From an uncultured Myxococcales bacterium (GTDB lineage Bacteria; Myxococcota_A; UBA9042): DNA of 64,000 nt. The notes beneath the pieces were generated by a model that was given only the letters and a program-made list of their open reading frames with translations, was not told the origin of the DNA and ran no database searches. Location: NCBI GenBank assembly GCA_903955385.1, contig CAJBNH010000173.1, forward strand, positions 18,393 through 82,392. The letters run 5' to 3'. A program made the position numbers and the translations under genes. Shown in pieces: positions 24,968 through 34,453 of the stretch (within the stretch, counting starts at the first letter, position 1; every line of letters begins with the position of its first letter).

Positions 24968-25732
24968 TCAGCCGATCAAGGCCGCGCGTGCCAGACTCCC
25001 GCTCCGCTGACTCAGCGCGTAGTGGCTTGCCCGCAGCACCTCGGATGGCGTGCCGCAGTCGTACCAAGCGCCTTGAGGCTCGACCCAGCGCACCTCGACC
25101 CCAGCTTGCATCGCCGGCAACAAGCCATGGCTGACGAGGCCGCTCTGCACTCGGGCGGGCAGCCAGTCGAGCATCTGCACGCCGTACACCGCAATTCCCG
25201 TGTAGATCGCCATGAAGTCGTGTGGTTGTGGCGCAGGCTTGCCGCCGATGTGCACGATGCGGCCGACGTCCACGCCATCCTTTGTGCACCCGACCGTATG
25301 GAGTTCCGGGCGCCGCGCTGTCCGGTGCATCGCCAGCGTGGCCAGCGACCCCGGCTGGTGCGAGGCGATCACCCCGCTCAGGTCGAAGTCGTGCCAGACG
25401 TCGCCGTTGACCAGCAGAAAAGCGCCAGCCGTTCCACCTCGCAGGAAAGTCTCCGCGTTCTTCAACCCGCCGCCAGTGCCCAAGATCTCTGGCCGTTCGT
25501 CGAACCACGTCAGGCGCACGCCCAGCTGTCGGCCGTCGCCCATTCGGTCGCGGATTTGCTCGCCCAGATGAAACAAATTCACGCCGATATCCCGTACACC
25601 CGCTTTGGCCAGCTGGCGCACGGCGCGCTCGATCAGCGGCTCGCCACCGATCTCGACCAGCGGCTTGGGAACCCGGTCGGTCCAGGGTCGCAGCCGGGTG
25701 CCAAGGCCTGCCGCCAGAATGAATCCGCGCAT
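24968..25732 (-). CDS. Nucleotidyltransferase (sugar-1-phosphate NDP-transferase family, MurU-like)
   Basis: A 254-residue enzyme of the nucleotide-sugar pyrophosphorylase family. The N-terminal signature FILAAGLGTRLRPWTDRVPKPLVEIGG binds the NTP. LGTGGGLKNAE and LLVNGDVWHDFDL (metal-binding Asp) follow, and a C-terminal AWYDCGTPSEVLRA closes the active site. Lack of a left-handed beta-helix tail and the short length fit MurU (MurNAc-1-P uridylyltransferase) or a mannose-1-P guanylyltransferase; the sugar cannot be decided here. It converges with the VWA-FHA gene (26-base gap) and is divergent from nuoE. Confidence 0.88.
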   Translation of the reverse strand: MRGFILAAGLGTRLRPWTDRVPKPLVEIGGEPLIERAVRQLAKAGVRDIGVNLFHLGEQIRDRMGDGRQLGVRLTWFDERPEILGTGGGLKNAETFLRGGTAGAFLLVNGDVWHDFDLSGVIASHQPGSLATLAMHRTARRPELHTVGCTKDGVDVGRIVHIGGKPAPQPHDFMAIYTGIAVYGVQMLDWLPARVQSGLVSHGLLPAMQAGVEVRWVEPQGAWYDCGTPSEVLRASHYALSQRSGSLARAALIG

Positions 25733-25840
25733 CTCGCTCTCCTCTTCGCAGGGGTCACCCGTCGGCTCCGGGCCAGGCGGGTGTTTCGGACTCTAGGCTG
25801 GGGCGCTGCATCACGCAAAAACCATGACTTGCACAAGACC

Positions 25841-25854
25841 TGACCGAAAGGTCA
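25841..25854. promoter_or_regulatory. Candidate operator dyad TGACC-N4-GGTCA upstream of nuo
   Basis: TGACCGAAAGGTCA has 5-bp arms with a GAAA centre, 58 bases before the nuo -35 box. It shares its arms and spacing with the dyad at 16514-16527. In RNA it would be a GAAA-tetraloop hairpin. Confidence 0.4.
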
Positions 25855-25911
25855 AAGATCGCCAACCCCGCATGGCGCCACGAACCTTGTGCTGTGGCGG
25901 GAGGGGGTGCC

Positions 25912-25940
25912 TTGACATTCGGCGGACCCCCGTCTAAGTA
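25912..25940 (+). promoter_or_regulatory. Promoter of the nuoEFJKLMN operon
   Basis: TTGACA (25912-25917) and, after 17 bases, TAAGTA (25935-25940). The -10 is poor. It lies in the 441-base region 25733-26173 between the nucleotidyltransferase and nuoE, leaving a leader of about 230 bases in which I see no convincing gene or riboswitch. Confidence 0.5.
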
Positions 25941-26173
25941 GCCGCAGTCCGTTGCCGTCGTTGTTTCGGCGGGATCGGGCTCCCCGAATCGAGAGCGTCC
26001 GCGGCCGGTGACTGCTGGGAAGGGTCCTGGTCGGCGTTCGACAGCATCATGTGTTTCGCCCCCGGCCACGCCCGAGCGCGCTTCCCGTTTGGCGTGGCCC
26101 GTTCCTTCGGTCCAGACGACGGCGCGCCGGCATCCCGGCCGCCGCACGCGGTCACCCCCGGTCCGAGGTCTTC

Positions 26174-26698
26174 ATGATGGGTTCCCTGGCATTCTCGAGC
26201 ACCTCGAAGCAGAGGATCGCCGAGTTGGTCGCGCGCTATCCGCGCAAGCAGGCAGCGTTGATTCCCACGCTGTACGTCGCTCAGGACCAGTTCGGTCATC
26301 TGTCGGACGCCGTCATGCAGCTGGTCGCCGACGAGCTCGAGCTACCGCTTGCGTCGGTGTTCGCGACGGCAATGTTCTACACCATGCTCCGCAAGAAGCC
26401 GGTGGGGACGTGGCACCTGCAAATTTGCGCAAATGTTTCCTGTGGCCTGCGCGGCTCGGACCATCTGGTCGGGCTGGTGCAGGACGTGCTGGGCATTGGC
26501 CCCGGCGAGACGACGGCAGACGGCCTGTTTACGCTCGAGATCGTCCAGTGCCTTGCGGCCTGCGGCTATGCCCCCGCGCTACAGGTCAACAAGAAGGACT
26601 ACTTCAACGTCACGCCCGACGGGCTGAAGGCGCTGATCGAAGAGCTGCGCACCCAGCGGACCGAAAAGTCGCCCGAGACGGAGGCCGCCCATGCCTGA
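26174..26698 (+). CDS. nuoE: NADH-quinone oxidoreductase subunit E
   Basis: A 174-residue thioredoxin-fold subunit of the complex I electron-input module, carrying the N1a 2Fe-2S cluster. The four Cys ligands are present as CANVSC (NuoE-type CxxxxC) and CLAAC. The N-terminal helical part ALIPTLYVAQDQFGHLS is typical. I start at the ATG at 26174 (a second ATG follows directly) with GAGG upstream; longer in-frame starts give an Arg/Pro-rich leader unlike the family. It overlaps nuoF by 8 bases. Confidence 0.95.
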   Translation: MMGSLAFSSTSKQRIAELVARYPRKQAALIPTLYVAQDQFGHLSDAVMQLVADELELPLASVFATAMFYTMLRKKPVGTWHLQICANVSCGLRGSDHLVGLVQDVLGIGPGETTADGLFTLEIVQCLAACGYAPALQVNKKDYFNVTPDGLKALIEELRTQRTEKSPETEAAHA

Positions 26699-27962
26699 GC
26701 ATCGCGTACTGCTGCGCAACCACCTGGGCAAGGACCTGACCAAGCTCGACGAGTACAAGAAGCTCGGCGGCTTTGGCGTGTGGCCGAAGTGGGTTGCTCA
26801 AGGTCCCGCCGCCATCCACAACGAGGTCAAGGCGGCCAACCTGCGTGGTCGCGGCGGAGCTGGCTTTCCCGCTGGCGTGAAGTGGGGCTTCCTGCCGAAC
26901 GACGGCCGCCCCCGCTACCTCGTCGTCAACGCCGACGAAGGCGAGCCCGGCACGTTCAAGGACCGCTACTTCCTCGAAGACGACCCTTTCCGGCTGATCG
27001 AGGGCTGCCTGCTGACCTCGTACGCCCTGAACATCCACACCTGCTACATCTACATCCGCGGCGAGTTCTGGCGCGCCATCGACGTGATGGAGAAGGCCAT
27101 TGCCGACGCGCGCAAGGCCGGCTGGCTGGGCAAGGACATCCAAGGCTCCGGCTTCGACCTCGAGATCTATACCCACCCCGGTGCGGGCGCGTACATCTGC
27201 GGCGAGGAGACGGCGCTGATCGAGTCGATCGAGGGCAAGCCCGGACAACCGCGGCTGAAGCCTCCGTTTCCCGCCAACATCGGCCTGTTCGGGATGCCCA
27301 CAATCGTCAACAACGTAGAGACGTTGGCGTGCGTGCCCGTGATCCTCGAGATCGGCGCAGACGGCTTCAACGCCCTGGGAACGCCCAAGAACGGCGGCAC
27401 CAAGCTGGTCGGCGTCAGCGGCCACGTGAAGAAGCCGGGGCTGTTCGAGGTCAAGCTGGGCCTGTCGTTGCGCGAGATCATCTACGACCTCGCGGGCGGC
27501 ATCCTCGACGACCGCGAGCTGTTGGGGGTGATCCCTGGCGGCTCGTCGTGCCCGTTCCTGACCGCCGAGCAGGTGGATCAGGTCACGTCGATGGACTTCG
27601 ACGGCTTGAAGGGCGTGGGTTCGATGTTCGGCACCGCCGGCATCGTCGTCATGCACGACGGCACCGACCTGATCGACGTGCTGAAGCGCGTCACTGGCTT
27701 CTACCGCCACGAGAGCTGCGGCCAGTGCACGCCCTGCCGTCAGGGCACCGGCTGGCTCGCCGCCATCGTCGAGAAGATGGACCAAGGCCTTGCTGACGAG
27801 TCCCACATCGACCTTCTGATCGACGCCTGCACCGGCATCGAGGGCAACACCATCTGCGCACTGGGAGAGGCCGCGGCCTGGCCGGTGCGCTCGGTCGCCA
27901 CCCGGTTCCGTCCGCAGCTTGCAAAGGCCATTGCCGCCCGCTCCGCCGCTTTCGGCAGCTAG
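26691..27962 (+). CDS. nuoF: NADH-quinone oxidoreductase subunit F
   Basis: A 423-residue subunit that binds NADH, FMN and the N3 4Fe-4S cluster, the entry point for electrons. The Gly-rich loop LRGRGGAGFPAGVKW binds FMN and NADH, YLVVNADEGEPGTFKDR follows, and CGQCTPCRQG plus a later Cys (GNTICALGEAA) are the cluster ligands. Length is close to the family norm. The ATG overlaps the nuoE stop region. A separate nuoG is not present; the next gene is nuoJ. Confidence 0.96.
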   Translation: MPEHRVLLRNHLGKDLTKLDEYKKLGGFGVWPKWVAQGPAAIHNEVKAANLRGRGGAGFPAGVKWGFLPNDGRPRYLVVNADEGEPGTFKDRYFLEDDPFRLIEGCLLTSYALNIHTCYIYIRGEFWRAIDVMEKAIADARKAGWLGKDIQGSGFDLEIYTHPGAGAYICGEETALIESIEGKPGQPRLKPPFPANIGLFGMPTIVNNVETLACVPVILEIGADGFNALGTPKNGGTKLVGVSGHVKKPGLFEVKLGLSLREIIYDLAGGILDDRELLGVIPGGSSCPFLTAEQVDQVTSMDFDGLKGVGSMFGTAGIVVMHDGTDLIDVLKRVTGFYRHESCGQCTPCRQGTGWLAAIVEKMDQGLADESHIDLLIDACTGIEGNTICALGEAAAWPVRSVATRFRPQLAKAIAARSAAFGS

Positions 27963-27996
27963 TTTCGTTTCACGTCCTCCGCTCCCAGAGGAAGCC

Positions 27997-28602
27997 ATGC
28001 CCACCGAGCTCCTCGTGTTCTACGTCCTGGCCGCTGGCGTCGTTTTGTCGACCGCCGCGATGCTGCTGCCGCCGATGGGTCGCAACCCGATCCACTCGGC
28101 CATCGCTCTCATCGTGTCGTTCTTCTTTCTGGCGGGGATCTACGCCCTGCTGTCGGCGCATCTGCTGGCGGCCGTGCAGATCATCGTCTACGCCGGCGCG
28201 GTCATGGTGTTGTTCACGTTTGTGATCATGCTGTTGAACTTGACGCCAGACCAGATTCGCGAGCCGCGCATCACCGCCACGACCCTCATCGGCAGCGGTC
28301 TGGGGCTGTTCGTGTTCGGCAAGCTGCTCAGCGCCTTGGCTCTGGCCAGCAACGGCGCCAAGTCCGTCGACTTGAACGATGGCACGCACGCGACGTTCGG
28401 CTCGGTGACCGAGGTAGGGCGGATGCTCTACACGACGTTCCTGGTGCCGTTCGAGCTCGTGTCCGTGCTGCTGCTGGTGGCGGCGGTCGGCGCCGTTGTG
28501 CTGGCCAAGCGCAGCCTGAAGTACAAGGACCGGCCCAAGAAGGAAGCGCCCGCCGCGCACGCCGTCGCAGCCACCGACCACGACACGCACGCCGCTCACT
28601 AG
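27997..28602 (+). CDS. nuoJ: NADH-quinone oxidoreductase subunit J
   Basis: A 201-residue membrane subunit of the complex I proton-pumping arm. Five hydrophobic helices can be traced, with NPIHSAIALIVSFFFLAGIYALL and VQIIVYAGAVMVLFTFVIMLL as the conserved ones (TM3 region with its pi-bulge). The C-terminus is a Lys/His-rich cytoplasmic tail. The ATG at 27997 has AGAGGAAG 4 bases upstream. The gene is 34 bases after nuoF and 30 before nuoK. Confidence 0.93.
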   Translation: MPTELLVFYVLAAGVVLSTAAMLLPPMGRNPIHSAIALIVSFFFLAGIYALLSAHLLAAVQIIVYAGAVMVLFTFVIMLLNLTPDQIREPRITATTLIGSGLGLFVFGKLLSALALASNGAKSVDLNDGTHATFGSVTEVGRMLYTTFLVPFELVSVLLLVAAVGAVVLAKRSLKYKDRPKKEAPAAHAVAATDHDTHAAH

Positions 28603-28632
28603 GCCCCGCAGTTCCGACCCGTCGAGGTTCCC

Positions 28633-28941
28633 ATGACCGCCATCCCGCTCGGCCACCTGCTCGGACTCGCCGCGATCCTCTTCACCATGGGGCTCGTGGG
28701 CGTGCTGACCCGGCGCAACCTGCTGCTGATCCTCATGTCCATCGAAGTCATGCTGAACGCGGTGAACCTGACGTTTGTCGCGTTCTCCCGCTACAACGGC
28801 TGGACCGAGGGGCATGTGCTCGCCTTCTTCCTGATCGCCATCGCTGCTGCCGAGGCCGCCGTCGGACTCGCACTCGTGCTGTCGGTCTTCCGGCTCAAGA
28901 ACGCCACCTACGTCGACGAGCTCCGCCTCCTCAAGAGGTAG
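28633..28941 (+). CDS. nuoK: NADH-quinone oxidoreductase subunit K
   Basis: A 102-residue, three-helix MrpC-like subunit. The conserved membrane glutamates are visible in MSIEVMLNAVNLTFVAF and AIAAAEAAVGLALVL. Length is exactly that of the family. It lies between nuoJ and nuoL with short gaps. Confidence 0.96.
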   Translation: MTAIPLGHLLGLAAILFTMGLVGVLTRRNLLLILMSIEVMLNAVNLTFVAFSRYNGWTEGHVLAFFLIAIAAAEAAVGLALVLSVFRLKNATYVDELRLLKR

Positions 28942-28990
28942 CCGCTTCCGTGCCGAGAGGATCGCACCTGCATCCCGGAGAGCCCTTCCG

Positions 28991-31093
28991 ATGACGTACA
29001 ACCCTTCCGCACTGCTGCCGGTGATCGTCCTGCTGCCGCTGCTGGGCGCCCTGTTCAACGGGCTGCTCGGTTCGCGCCTGTCGCGCCAGACGGTCTACGC
29101 GATCTCCAACACCACGGTGCTCGCGTCGTTCCTGTTGAGCGTCATGGTGTTCCTGGGCCTGCGCGGCGCCATGGTCACCGCGCCCGACGCTGCCTTCCGC
29201 TACACGCTGTACGAGTGGATTGCGGCGGGAAGCTACAAGTTCGAGATCGCGTTCCTGGCTGACCAGTTGAGCGCCGTGATGCTGCTCGTCGTCACCGGCG
29301 TCGGCTTTCTGGTGCACCTGTACTCGACCGGCTACATGCACGAGGACCCGGGTTACGCGCGCTACTTCTCGTACCTGAATCTCTTCATCTTCTCGATGCT
29401 GATGCTGGTGCTGGGCAAGAACCTGGCCATGCTCTTCATTGGTTGGGAGGGGGTCGGCGCCTGCTCGTACCTGCTGATCGGCTTCTGGTTCAAGGACATG
29501 GACAAGGCCGCCGCGGGCCAGAAGGCGTTCATCGTCAACCGCATCGGCGACGTCGGCTTTCTGGCGGCGATGATGCTGCTGCTGGCGTATGGCAACGGTT
29601 CGGTCGATTTTGACCACCTGCGGGTGGTGTTCTCCGACTCTGCCCACATGCTGGACCACGCGCCGACGGTTACCCTCATCGCGCTGCTGCTGTTCGTCGG
29701 CGCCGCGGGCAAGTCGGCGCAGATCCCGCTGTACATCTGGCTGCCGGACGCGATGGCGGGCCCGACGCCCGTGTCGGCTCTGATCCACGCAGCGACCATG
29801 GTGACGGCCGGCGTCTACATGATCGCCCGCATGAACTTCCTGTTCGCGCTGACGCCGCACGCCATGACCGTCGTGATGATGGTGGGCGCAACGACGGCAC
29901 TGGTGGCCGCGTCGATCGGTCTGGTGCAGAACGACATCAAGAAGGTGCTGGCGTACTCAACCGTGTCCCAGCTGGGCTTCATGATCGTCGCCGTGGGGGC
30001 CGGTGCCTATGCCGCCGGCGTCTTCCACCTGATGACCCACGCCTTCTTCAAGGGCGCGCTGTTCCTCGGTGCCGGCGCGGTCATCCACGCCCTGCACCAC
30101 GAGCAGGACATCCGCAAGATGGGCGGCCTGAAGAAGAAGCTGCCCATCATCCACTGGACGTTTCTGATCTCGTGCATCGCGATTGCGGGCCTGCCGCCGC
30201 TCGCCGGTTTCTTCTCCAAGGACGCGATCCTTGCGGAAACACTGGCCTTCCGCCCCAACACCGAGAAGATCGCCACCTACTACGGCGAATCGTTCGAGCG
30301 TCAGGCCCGCGTCAAGGTGATGGCCGACAAGGCGCCCGACCAGGCCAAACTGGCCGTCGCGGTCAAGGCTGAGCGCGATGCTTACGTGAAGTCGGTCGAA
30401 GACCTGGCGATCTGGCGCAAGGTGGCCTTCGCGCTGTGCCTGCTGGCCGCGTTCATGACCGCGTTCTACATGTTCCGCCTGTACTTCCTGACGTTCAGCG
30501 GCGACTACCGCGGCGACCACCACACCTGGGACCACGCGCACGACGCGCCCTGGCCGATGGCGACCGCGCTTGTCCTGCTCGCGTTTCTGTCGTTCGTCGG
30601 CGGCTGGGTCGGGACGCCGTTCTTCCACAACCAGTTCAACTTCTTCTTCCATTGGCTGGAGCCGGTGCTCGCCCGTGGAGAGGAGTTGTTGGACGGTCAC
30701 ATGACTCCTGCGCTCGAGTACGGCCTGATGGCCGCCTCGACGGTCGTGGCGGCCTTGGGTGTGACGCTTGCGTGGTGGATGTACCGCAAGGGGCCCAGCG
30801 AACTGGGAGCCAACCTTGCGAACCGCATGAGCTTTATCTACGACGCCCTGCTGAACAAGTACTACGTCGACGAGTTCTACGACCGGGTCGTCGTCCGCCC
30901 GCTGCGTGCGGTGTCGCAGGCGGCGTTCCAGGTCATCGACCGCATCATCGTCGACTTGGTGATGGTGCGCGGACCCGGCTACGTCCTGCTCGGCGTCTCC
31001 CACGCCGGTCGCCTGCTGCAGAACGGCGAGGTTCAGACCTATCTCGTCGGCGTCGTCCTTGGCATCGCCCTTCTGGCCTACTACCTCGTCTGA
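28991..31093 (+). CDS. nuoL: NADH-quinone oxidoreductase subunit L
   Basis: A 700-residue antiporter-like proton-pumping subunit with the long lateral helix at its C-terminus. Hallmarks include FIGWEGVGACSYLLIGFW, the discontinuous helix region KSAQIPLYIWLPDAMAGPTPVSALIHAA, and KVLAYSTVSQLGFM. A hydrophilic insertion of about 55-60 residues (roughly 414-475), with many Glu, Lys and Ala residues, lies between the SKDAIL loop and the next helix; in well-known NuoL proteins this loop is short. nuoM follows 10 bases later. Confidence 0.95.
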   Translation: MTYNPSALLPVIVLLPLLGALFNGLLGSRLSRQTVYAISNTTVLASFLLSVMVFLGLRGAMVTAPDAAFRYTLYEWIAAGSYKFEIAFLADQLSAVMLLVVTGVGFLVHLYSTGYMHEDPGYARYFSYLNLFIFSMLMLVLGKNLAMLFIGWEGVGACSYLLIGFWFKDMDKAAAGQKAFIVNRIGDVGFLAAMMLLLAYGNGSVDFDHLRVVFSDSAHMLDHAPTVTLIALLLFVGAAGKSAQIPLYIWLPDAMAGPTPVSALIHAATMVTAGVYMIARMNFLFALTPHAMTVVMMVGATTALVAASIGLVQNDIKKVLAYSTVSQLGFMIVAVGAGAYAAGVFHLMTHAFFKGALFLGAGAVIHALHHEQDIRKMGGLKKKLPIIHWTFLISCIAIAGLPPLAGFFSKDAILAETLAFRPNTEKIATYYGESFERQARVKVMADKAPDQAKLAVAVKAERDAYVKSVEDLAIWRKVAFALCLLAAFMTAFYMFRLYFLTFSGDYRGDHHTWDHAHDAPWPMATALVLLAFLSFVGGWVGTPFFHNQFNFFFHWLEPVLARGEELLDGHMTPALEYGLMAASTVVAALGVTLAWWMYRKGPSELGANLANRMSFIYDALLNKYYVDEFYDRVVVRPLRAVSQAAFQVIDRIIVDLVMVRGPGYVLLGVSHAGRLLQNGEVQTYLVGVVLGIALLAYYLV

Positions 31094-31103
31094 GGACCGC
31101 GAT

Positions 31104-32759
31104 ATGGAAACCACGTTCGCGCAAGCCTGGCTCGAGCTCAACGGTGTCGGCGGTTTTCCGCTGCTGACGCTTCTGACTGCGCTGCCACTGGTTTTTGCCG
31201 CCATCAGCCTGATGCTTCCTGGCGATCAGCCCGGCGCCCACAAGGCCCTGGGCTTCGCAGGCTCCATCGTCACGTTCCTGGTCAGCATGGTGGTCTGGTC
31301 GCGGTTTGACACCGGTCTGGGGCACATGCAGCTGGCGGACGACTTTGCCTGGATTCCCGGCATCGGTGCGCGGTGGACGATGGCGGTCGACGGCCTTTCG
31401 CTGCCACTCGTGCTGCTGACCACGTTCCTGACGCCGCTGGTGTTTGTGGGCGCCTGGTCGGCGATCGACAAGCGGTGGAAGGAGTTCACGATTGCCATGC
31501 TGGTCCTCGAGACCGGCATGCTCGGCTCGCTGCTCGCGGTCGACCTGCTCGTGTTCTATGTGTTCTGGGAGATCATGCTGGTTCCGATGTACCTGATCAT
31601 CGGCCTGTGGGGCGGCAAGGCCCGCATCTACGCGACCCTGAAGTTCTTCATTTACACGATGTTCGGCTCGCTGCTGATGCTCGTCGGCATCCTGTATCTG
31701 TACGGCAAGACTGGCGGATCGTTCTCGTTGCGCGAGTTCGCCGCGCTGCACCTCACGGACAAGGAGCAGCTCTGGCTGTTCGGCGCCTTCGCCCTCGCGT
31801 TCCTGATCAAGGTGCCGGTCTTCCCCTTCCACACGTGGTTGCCCGACGCGCACACCGAGGCCCCGACCCCCGGCTCCGTCATCCTCGCCGGCGTGCTACT
31901 GAAGCTGGGCACCTACGGCCTGTTGCGCTTTGCCATTCCGATGTTCCCGGCGGCGATGGGCACGTTTTCGCCCCTGCTGCTGTCGCTTGCGGTCATCGGC
32001 ATCGTGTTCGGCGCCATGATGGCGTACGTCCAGACCGACGTGAAGCGATTGGTCGCCTACTCGTCCGTCAGCCACTTGGGCTTCGTGATGCTCGGCATCG
32101 TCATCTACAACGAAGAGGCCTTGCAGGGCGCTGTGTTGCAGATGGTGAACCACGGCCTGTCGACCGGCGCGCTGTTCCTTCTGGTCGGCTTCCTGTACGA
32201 GCGACGTCACACCCGGGAAATCGCCGACTTTGGCGGCATCGCCAAGCGCATGCCGGTCTACGCAGCGTTCTTCGTCTTCGTCACCATGTCCAGCATTGCG
32301 CTGCCCCTGACCAATGGCTTCGTGGGTGAGTTCCTCATCTTCGGCGGCTCGTTCAAGGAGGGCATCCACTCCGCGATGCTGCAGCCCGAGACCGGCATCG
32401 CCTGGCGCACGACGGTGCTCGTCGGGGTCAGCATCGCGACCTCGGGCATCGTGCTGGGCGCCATTTACATGCTGTCCATGGTTCGTCGCGTGTTCTTTGG
32501 CGCCATTGGCAAGCCTGAGAACGAGGCGCTGCACGACCTGACGCTGCGCGAGAAGCTGCTGATGTCGGTGCTGGCGGTCATGATCGCCTGGATCGGCTTG
32601 GTTCCCGGCGGGTTCCTGAAGGTCAGCGAGGCGACCGTGCACGCTATGGTCCAGCCCAACCGGCCGGCCATCCTGCAGGTTCGGTCGCCTCTGGACTACC
32701 AACGTGAGCAGTCGCGCCGGGCCCCTGCCCAGGCGGCTGAAGAGGCCAAGGCCGAATAG
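31104..32759 (+). CDS. nuoM: NADH-quinone oxidoreductase subunit M
   Basis: A 551-residue antiporter-like subunit. Characteristic stretches are LVFYVFWEIMLVPMYLIIGLWGG (with the key Glu), KVPVFPFHTWLPDAHTEAPTPGS and RLVAYSSVSHLGFVMLG. The ATG at 31104 has TGAGGA upstream; an in-frame start 45 bases earlier would lie inside nuoL. The C-terminus is an Ala/Glu-rich cytoplasmic tail. Confidence 0.95.
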   Translation: METTFAQAWLELNGVGGFPLLTLLTALPLVFAAISLMLPGDQPGAHKALGFAGSIVTFLVSMVVWSRFDTGLGHMQLADDFAWIPGIGARWTMAVDGLSLPLVLLTTFLTPLVFVGAWSAIDKRWKEFTIAMLVLETGMLGSLLAVDLLVFYVFWEIMLVPMYLIIGLWGGKARIYATLKFFIYTMFGSLLMLVGILYLYGKTGGSFSLREFAALHLTDKEQLWLFGAFALAFLIKVPVFPFHTWLPDAHTEAPTPGSVILAGVLLKLGTYGLLRFAIPMFPAAMGTFSPLLLSLAVIGIVFGAMMAYVQTDVKRLVAYSSVSHLGFVMLGIVIYNEEALQGAVLQMVNHGLSTGALFLLVGFLYERRHTREIADFGGIAKRMPVYAAFFVFVTMSSIALPLTNGFVGEFLIFGGSFKEGIHSAMLQPETGIAWRTTVLVGVSIATSGIVLGAIYMLSMVRRVFFGAIGKPENEALHDLTLREKLLMSVLAVMIAWIGLVPGGFLKVSEATVHAMVQPNRPAILQVRSPLDYQREQSRRAPAQAAEEAKAE

Positions 32760-32809
32760 CGATACGCCCACGCGGACCTGCGTCACGCAGGCGCCACGAG
32801 AGAATCGAC

Positions 32810-34453
32810 ATGCTGCACGATCTCGCCCTGACCACTCCGCTGCTGATCCTGCTGTTTGCGGGGCTGTTCACGCTCGTCGTCGACCCGTTCCTGCCTGCAG
32901 GGGACCAGTCGCGCCGCTTTTGGGGGCCCTTCAACGCCGCCATGTCTGCCGCCGCCATCGTGGCTGCCGCGCTGATGTGGAAGTCGGGCCACCACGAGAT
33001 GCAGACGGTCGCCTTTGGCGCGCACTTGTCGGCATCGACCTATTCGCTGTTCTTCGTCTCGCTCGTGTCGCTGGTCGGCATGATGACGCACCTGTCGAGC
33101 CCCAAGTACATGCTCGAGCAGGGCGTAGGCTACGGCGAGTACTTCGCGATGGTCAGCTTTGCGACGTTCGGCATGGCGACGATGGTCTCTGCTGAGAGCG
33201 TCATCACGCTGTTCATCAGCCTCGAGATCATGTCGATGGCCATCTACGTGCTGGTCGCGTTCAAGCGCACCTCGATCGCCTCGGTCGAAGCCGGCATGAA
33301 GTACTTCATCATGGGCTCGGTCGCTTCGGCGCTGCTGCTCTACGGCATGGCTTTCCTGTACGGCCTGTCCGGCGGCACCACGTTTGTCGAGATCCAGCGC
33401 GCCCTTGTGACCGCCAAGCCTGACCAGGCTGTGTGGCTGGGCCTTGCGGTTCTGCTGACGCTTGCCGCCTTCCTGTTCAAGGTCGCGGCGGTGCCCTTTC
33501 ACATGTGGGCGCCTGACGCCTACGAGGGCGCGCCCACCACCGTCACCGGCTTCATGGCCAGCGGCGTCAAGGTGGCGGCGTTCGGCGCGCTGCTGAAGAT
33601 CCTGTACGCCGCGTTGGCGGGGCAGGGCATGGACGACCTGCATCTGCCCGTCGCAGCGATTCTTTCCACGGTGGCGCTTGTGACCATGACGGTCGGCAAC
33701 TTGCTGGCGTTGGTCCAGAAGAACGTCAAGCGGATGCTCGCCTACTCGGCCATCGCCCACGCCGGCTACCTGCTGCTGGGCACGGTGGCCTCGACCGTCG
33801 ACCCGGTGCTGGGCGCGCCCTATGCGGTTCCCGGCGGTGCGGTGCCGTTCTATCTCATCGGCTACTCGCTCGCGTCGCTGGCCGGCTTTGCTGCTTTGGC
33901 CTCCCTGGGCAAGAACGGCGAAGAGCTGACGACCGAGCACCAGCTGGCGGGCTTGGGTCGCCGCTATCCGTTCGCCGGCGCAGTGCTCAGCTTGGCGATG
34001 CTGTCGCTGGCGGGCGTTCCGCCGACGCTGGGCTTCTTTGGCAAGCTGGAGCTGCTGCGCGAGGTTCTGGCCGTCGACAACGCCAAGTACCTGCCGCACG
34101 CCATCATCCTGGTGCTCAACTCGGTGGTCAGCGCCTACTACTACCTGCGCGTCACCGTCTACGTCTACATGCGCCCTGAGCCCAAGGTCGAGCGCGAGTA
34201 CGTGACCGAGCCCTCGCTGACGTGGGCCATGGGCTTGGCCGCGGCCGCGATTCTGGCGATTGGTGTCATGCCCGGCAAGGCAATCAACGTGGCGACCCTG
34301 TCGGCCCACGCGGTTCGCACGGGCATCGCCACGAAGAATCTGGTGCACCTGCGCGGGCCCGATGCGCCGGCCAAGGTTGCCGAAGTTGCCGCCGCGCCTC
34401 AGGAAGCGCCCGCCGCTCCCGTCGCTGAGCCTGCCGTCATTCCGCAGCCCTGA
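32810..34453 (+). CDS. nuoN: NADH-quinone oxidoreductase subunit N
   Basis: A 547-residue antiporter-like subunit, last gene of the nuo block. Family motifs are LFISLEIMSMAIYVLVAF, KVAAVPFHMWAPDAYEGAPTTVTGFMA and NVKRMLAYSAIAHAGYLLLG. The C-terminal 50 residues are Ala/Pro/Glu-rich and probably unstructured. It converges with the lipoprotein gene to its right. Confidence 0.95.
   Translation: MLHDLALTTPLLILLFAGLFTLVVDPFLPAGDQSRRFWGPFNAAMSAAAIVAAALMWKSGHHEMQTVAFGAHLSASTYSLFFVSLVSLVGMMTHLSSPKYMLEQGVGYGEYFAMVSFATFGMATMVSAESVITLFISLEIMSMAIYVLVAFKRTSIASVEAGMKYFIMGSVASALLLYGMAFLYGLSGGTTFVEIQRALVTAKPDQAVWLGLAVLLTLAAFLFKVAAVPFHMWAPDAYEGAPTTVTGFMASGVKVAAFGALLKILYAALAGQGMDDLHLPVAAILSTVALVTMTVGNLLALVQKNVKRMLAYSAIAHAGYLLLGTVASTVDPVLGAPYAVPGGAVPFYLIGYSLASLAGFAALASLGKNGEELTTEHQLAGLGRRYPFAGAVLSLAMLSLAGVPPTLGFFGKLELLREVLAVDNAKYLPHAIILVLNSVVSAYYYLRVTVYVYMRPEPKVEREYVTEPSLTWAMGLAAAAILAIGVMPGKAINVATLSAHAVRTGIATKNLVHLRGPDAPAKVAEVAAAPQEAPAAPVAEPAVIPQP

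Noticed and set aside
25941..26173. A riboswitch in the long nuo leader
   Set aside because: Apart from scattered GC-rich inverted segments, no recognisable aptamer or terminator/antiterminator pair was found.
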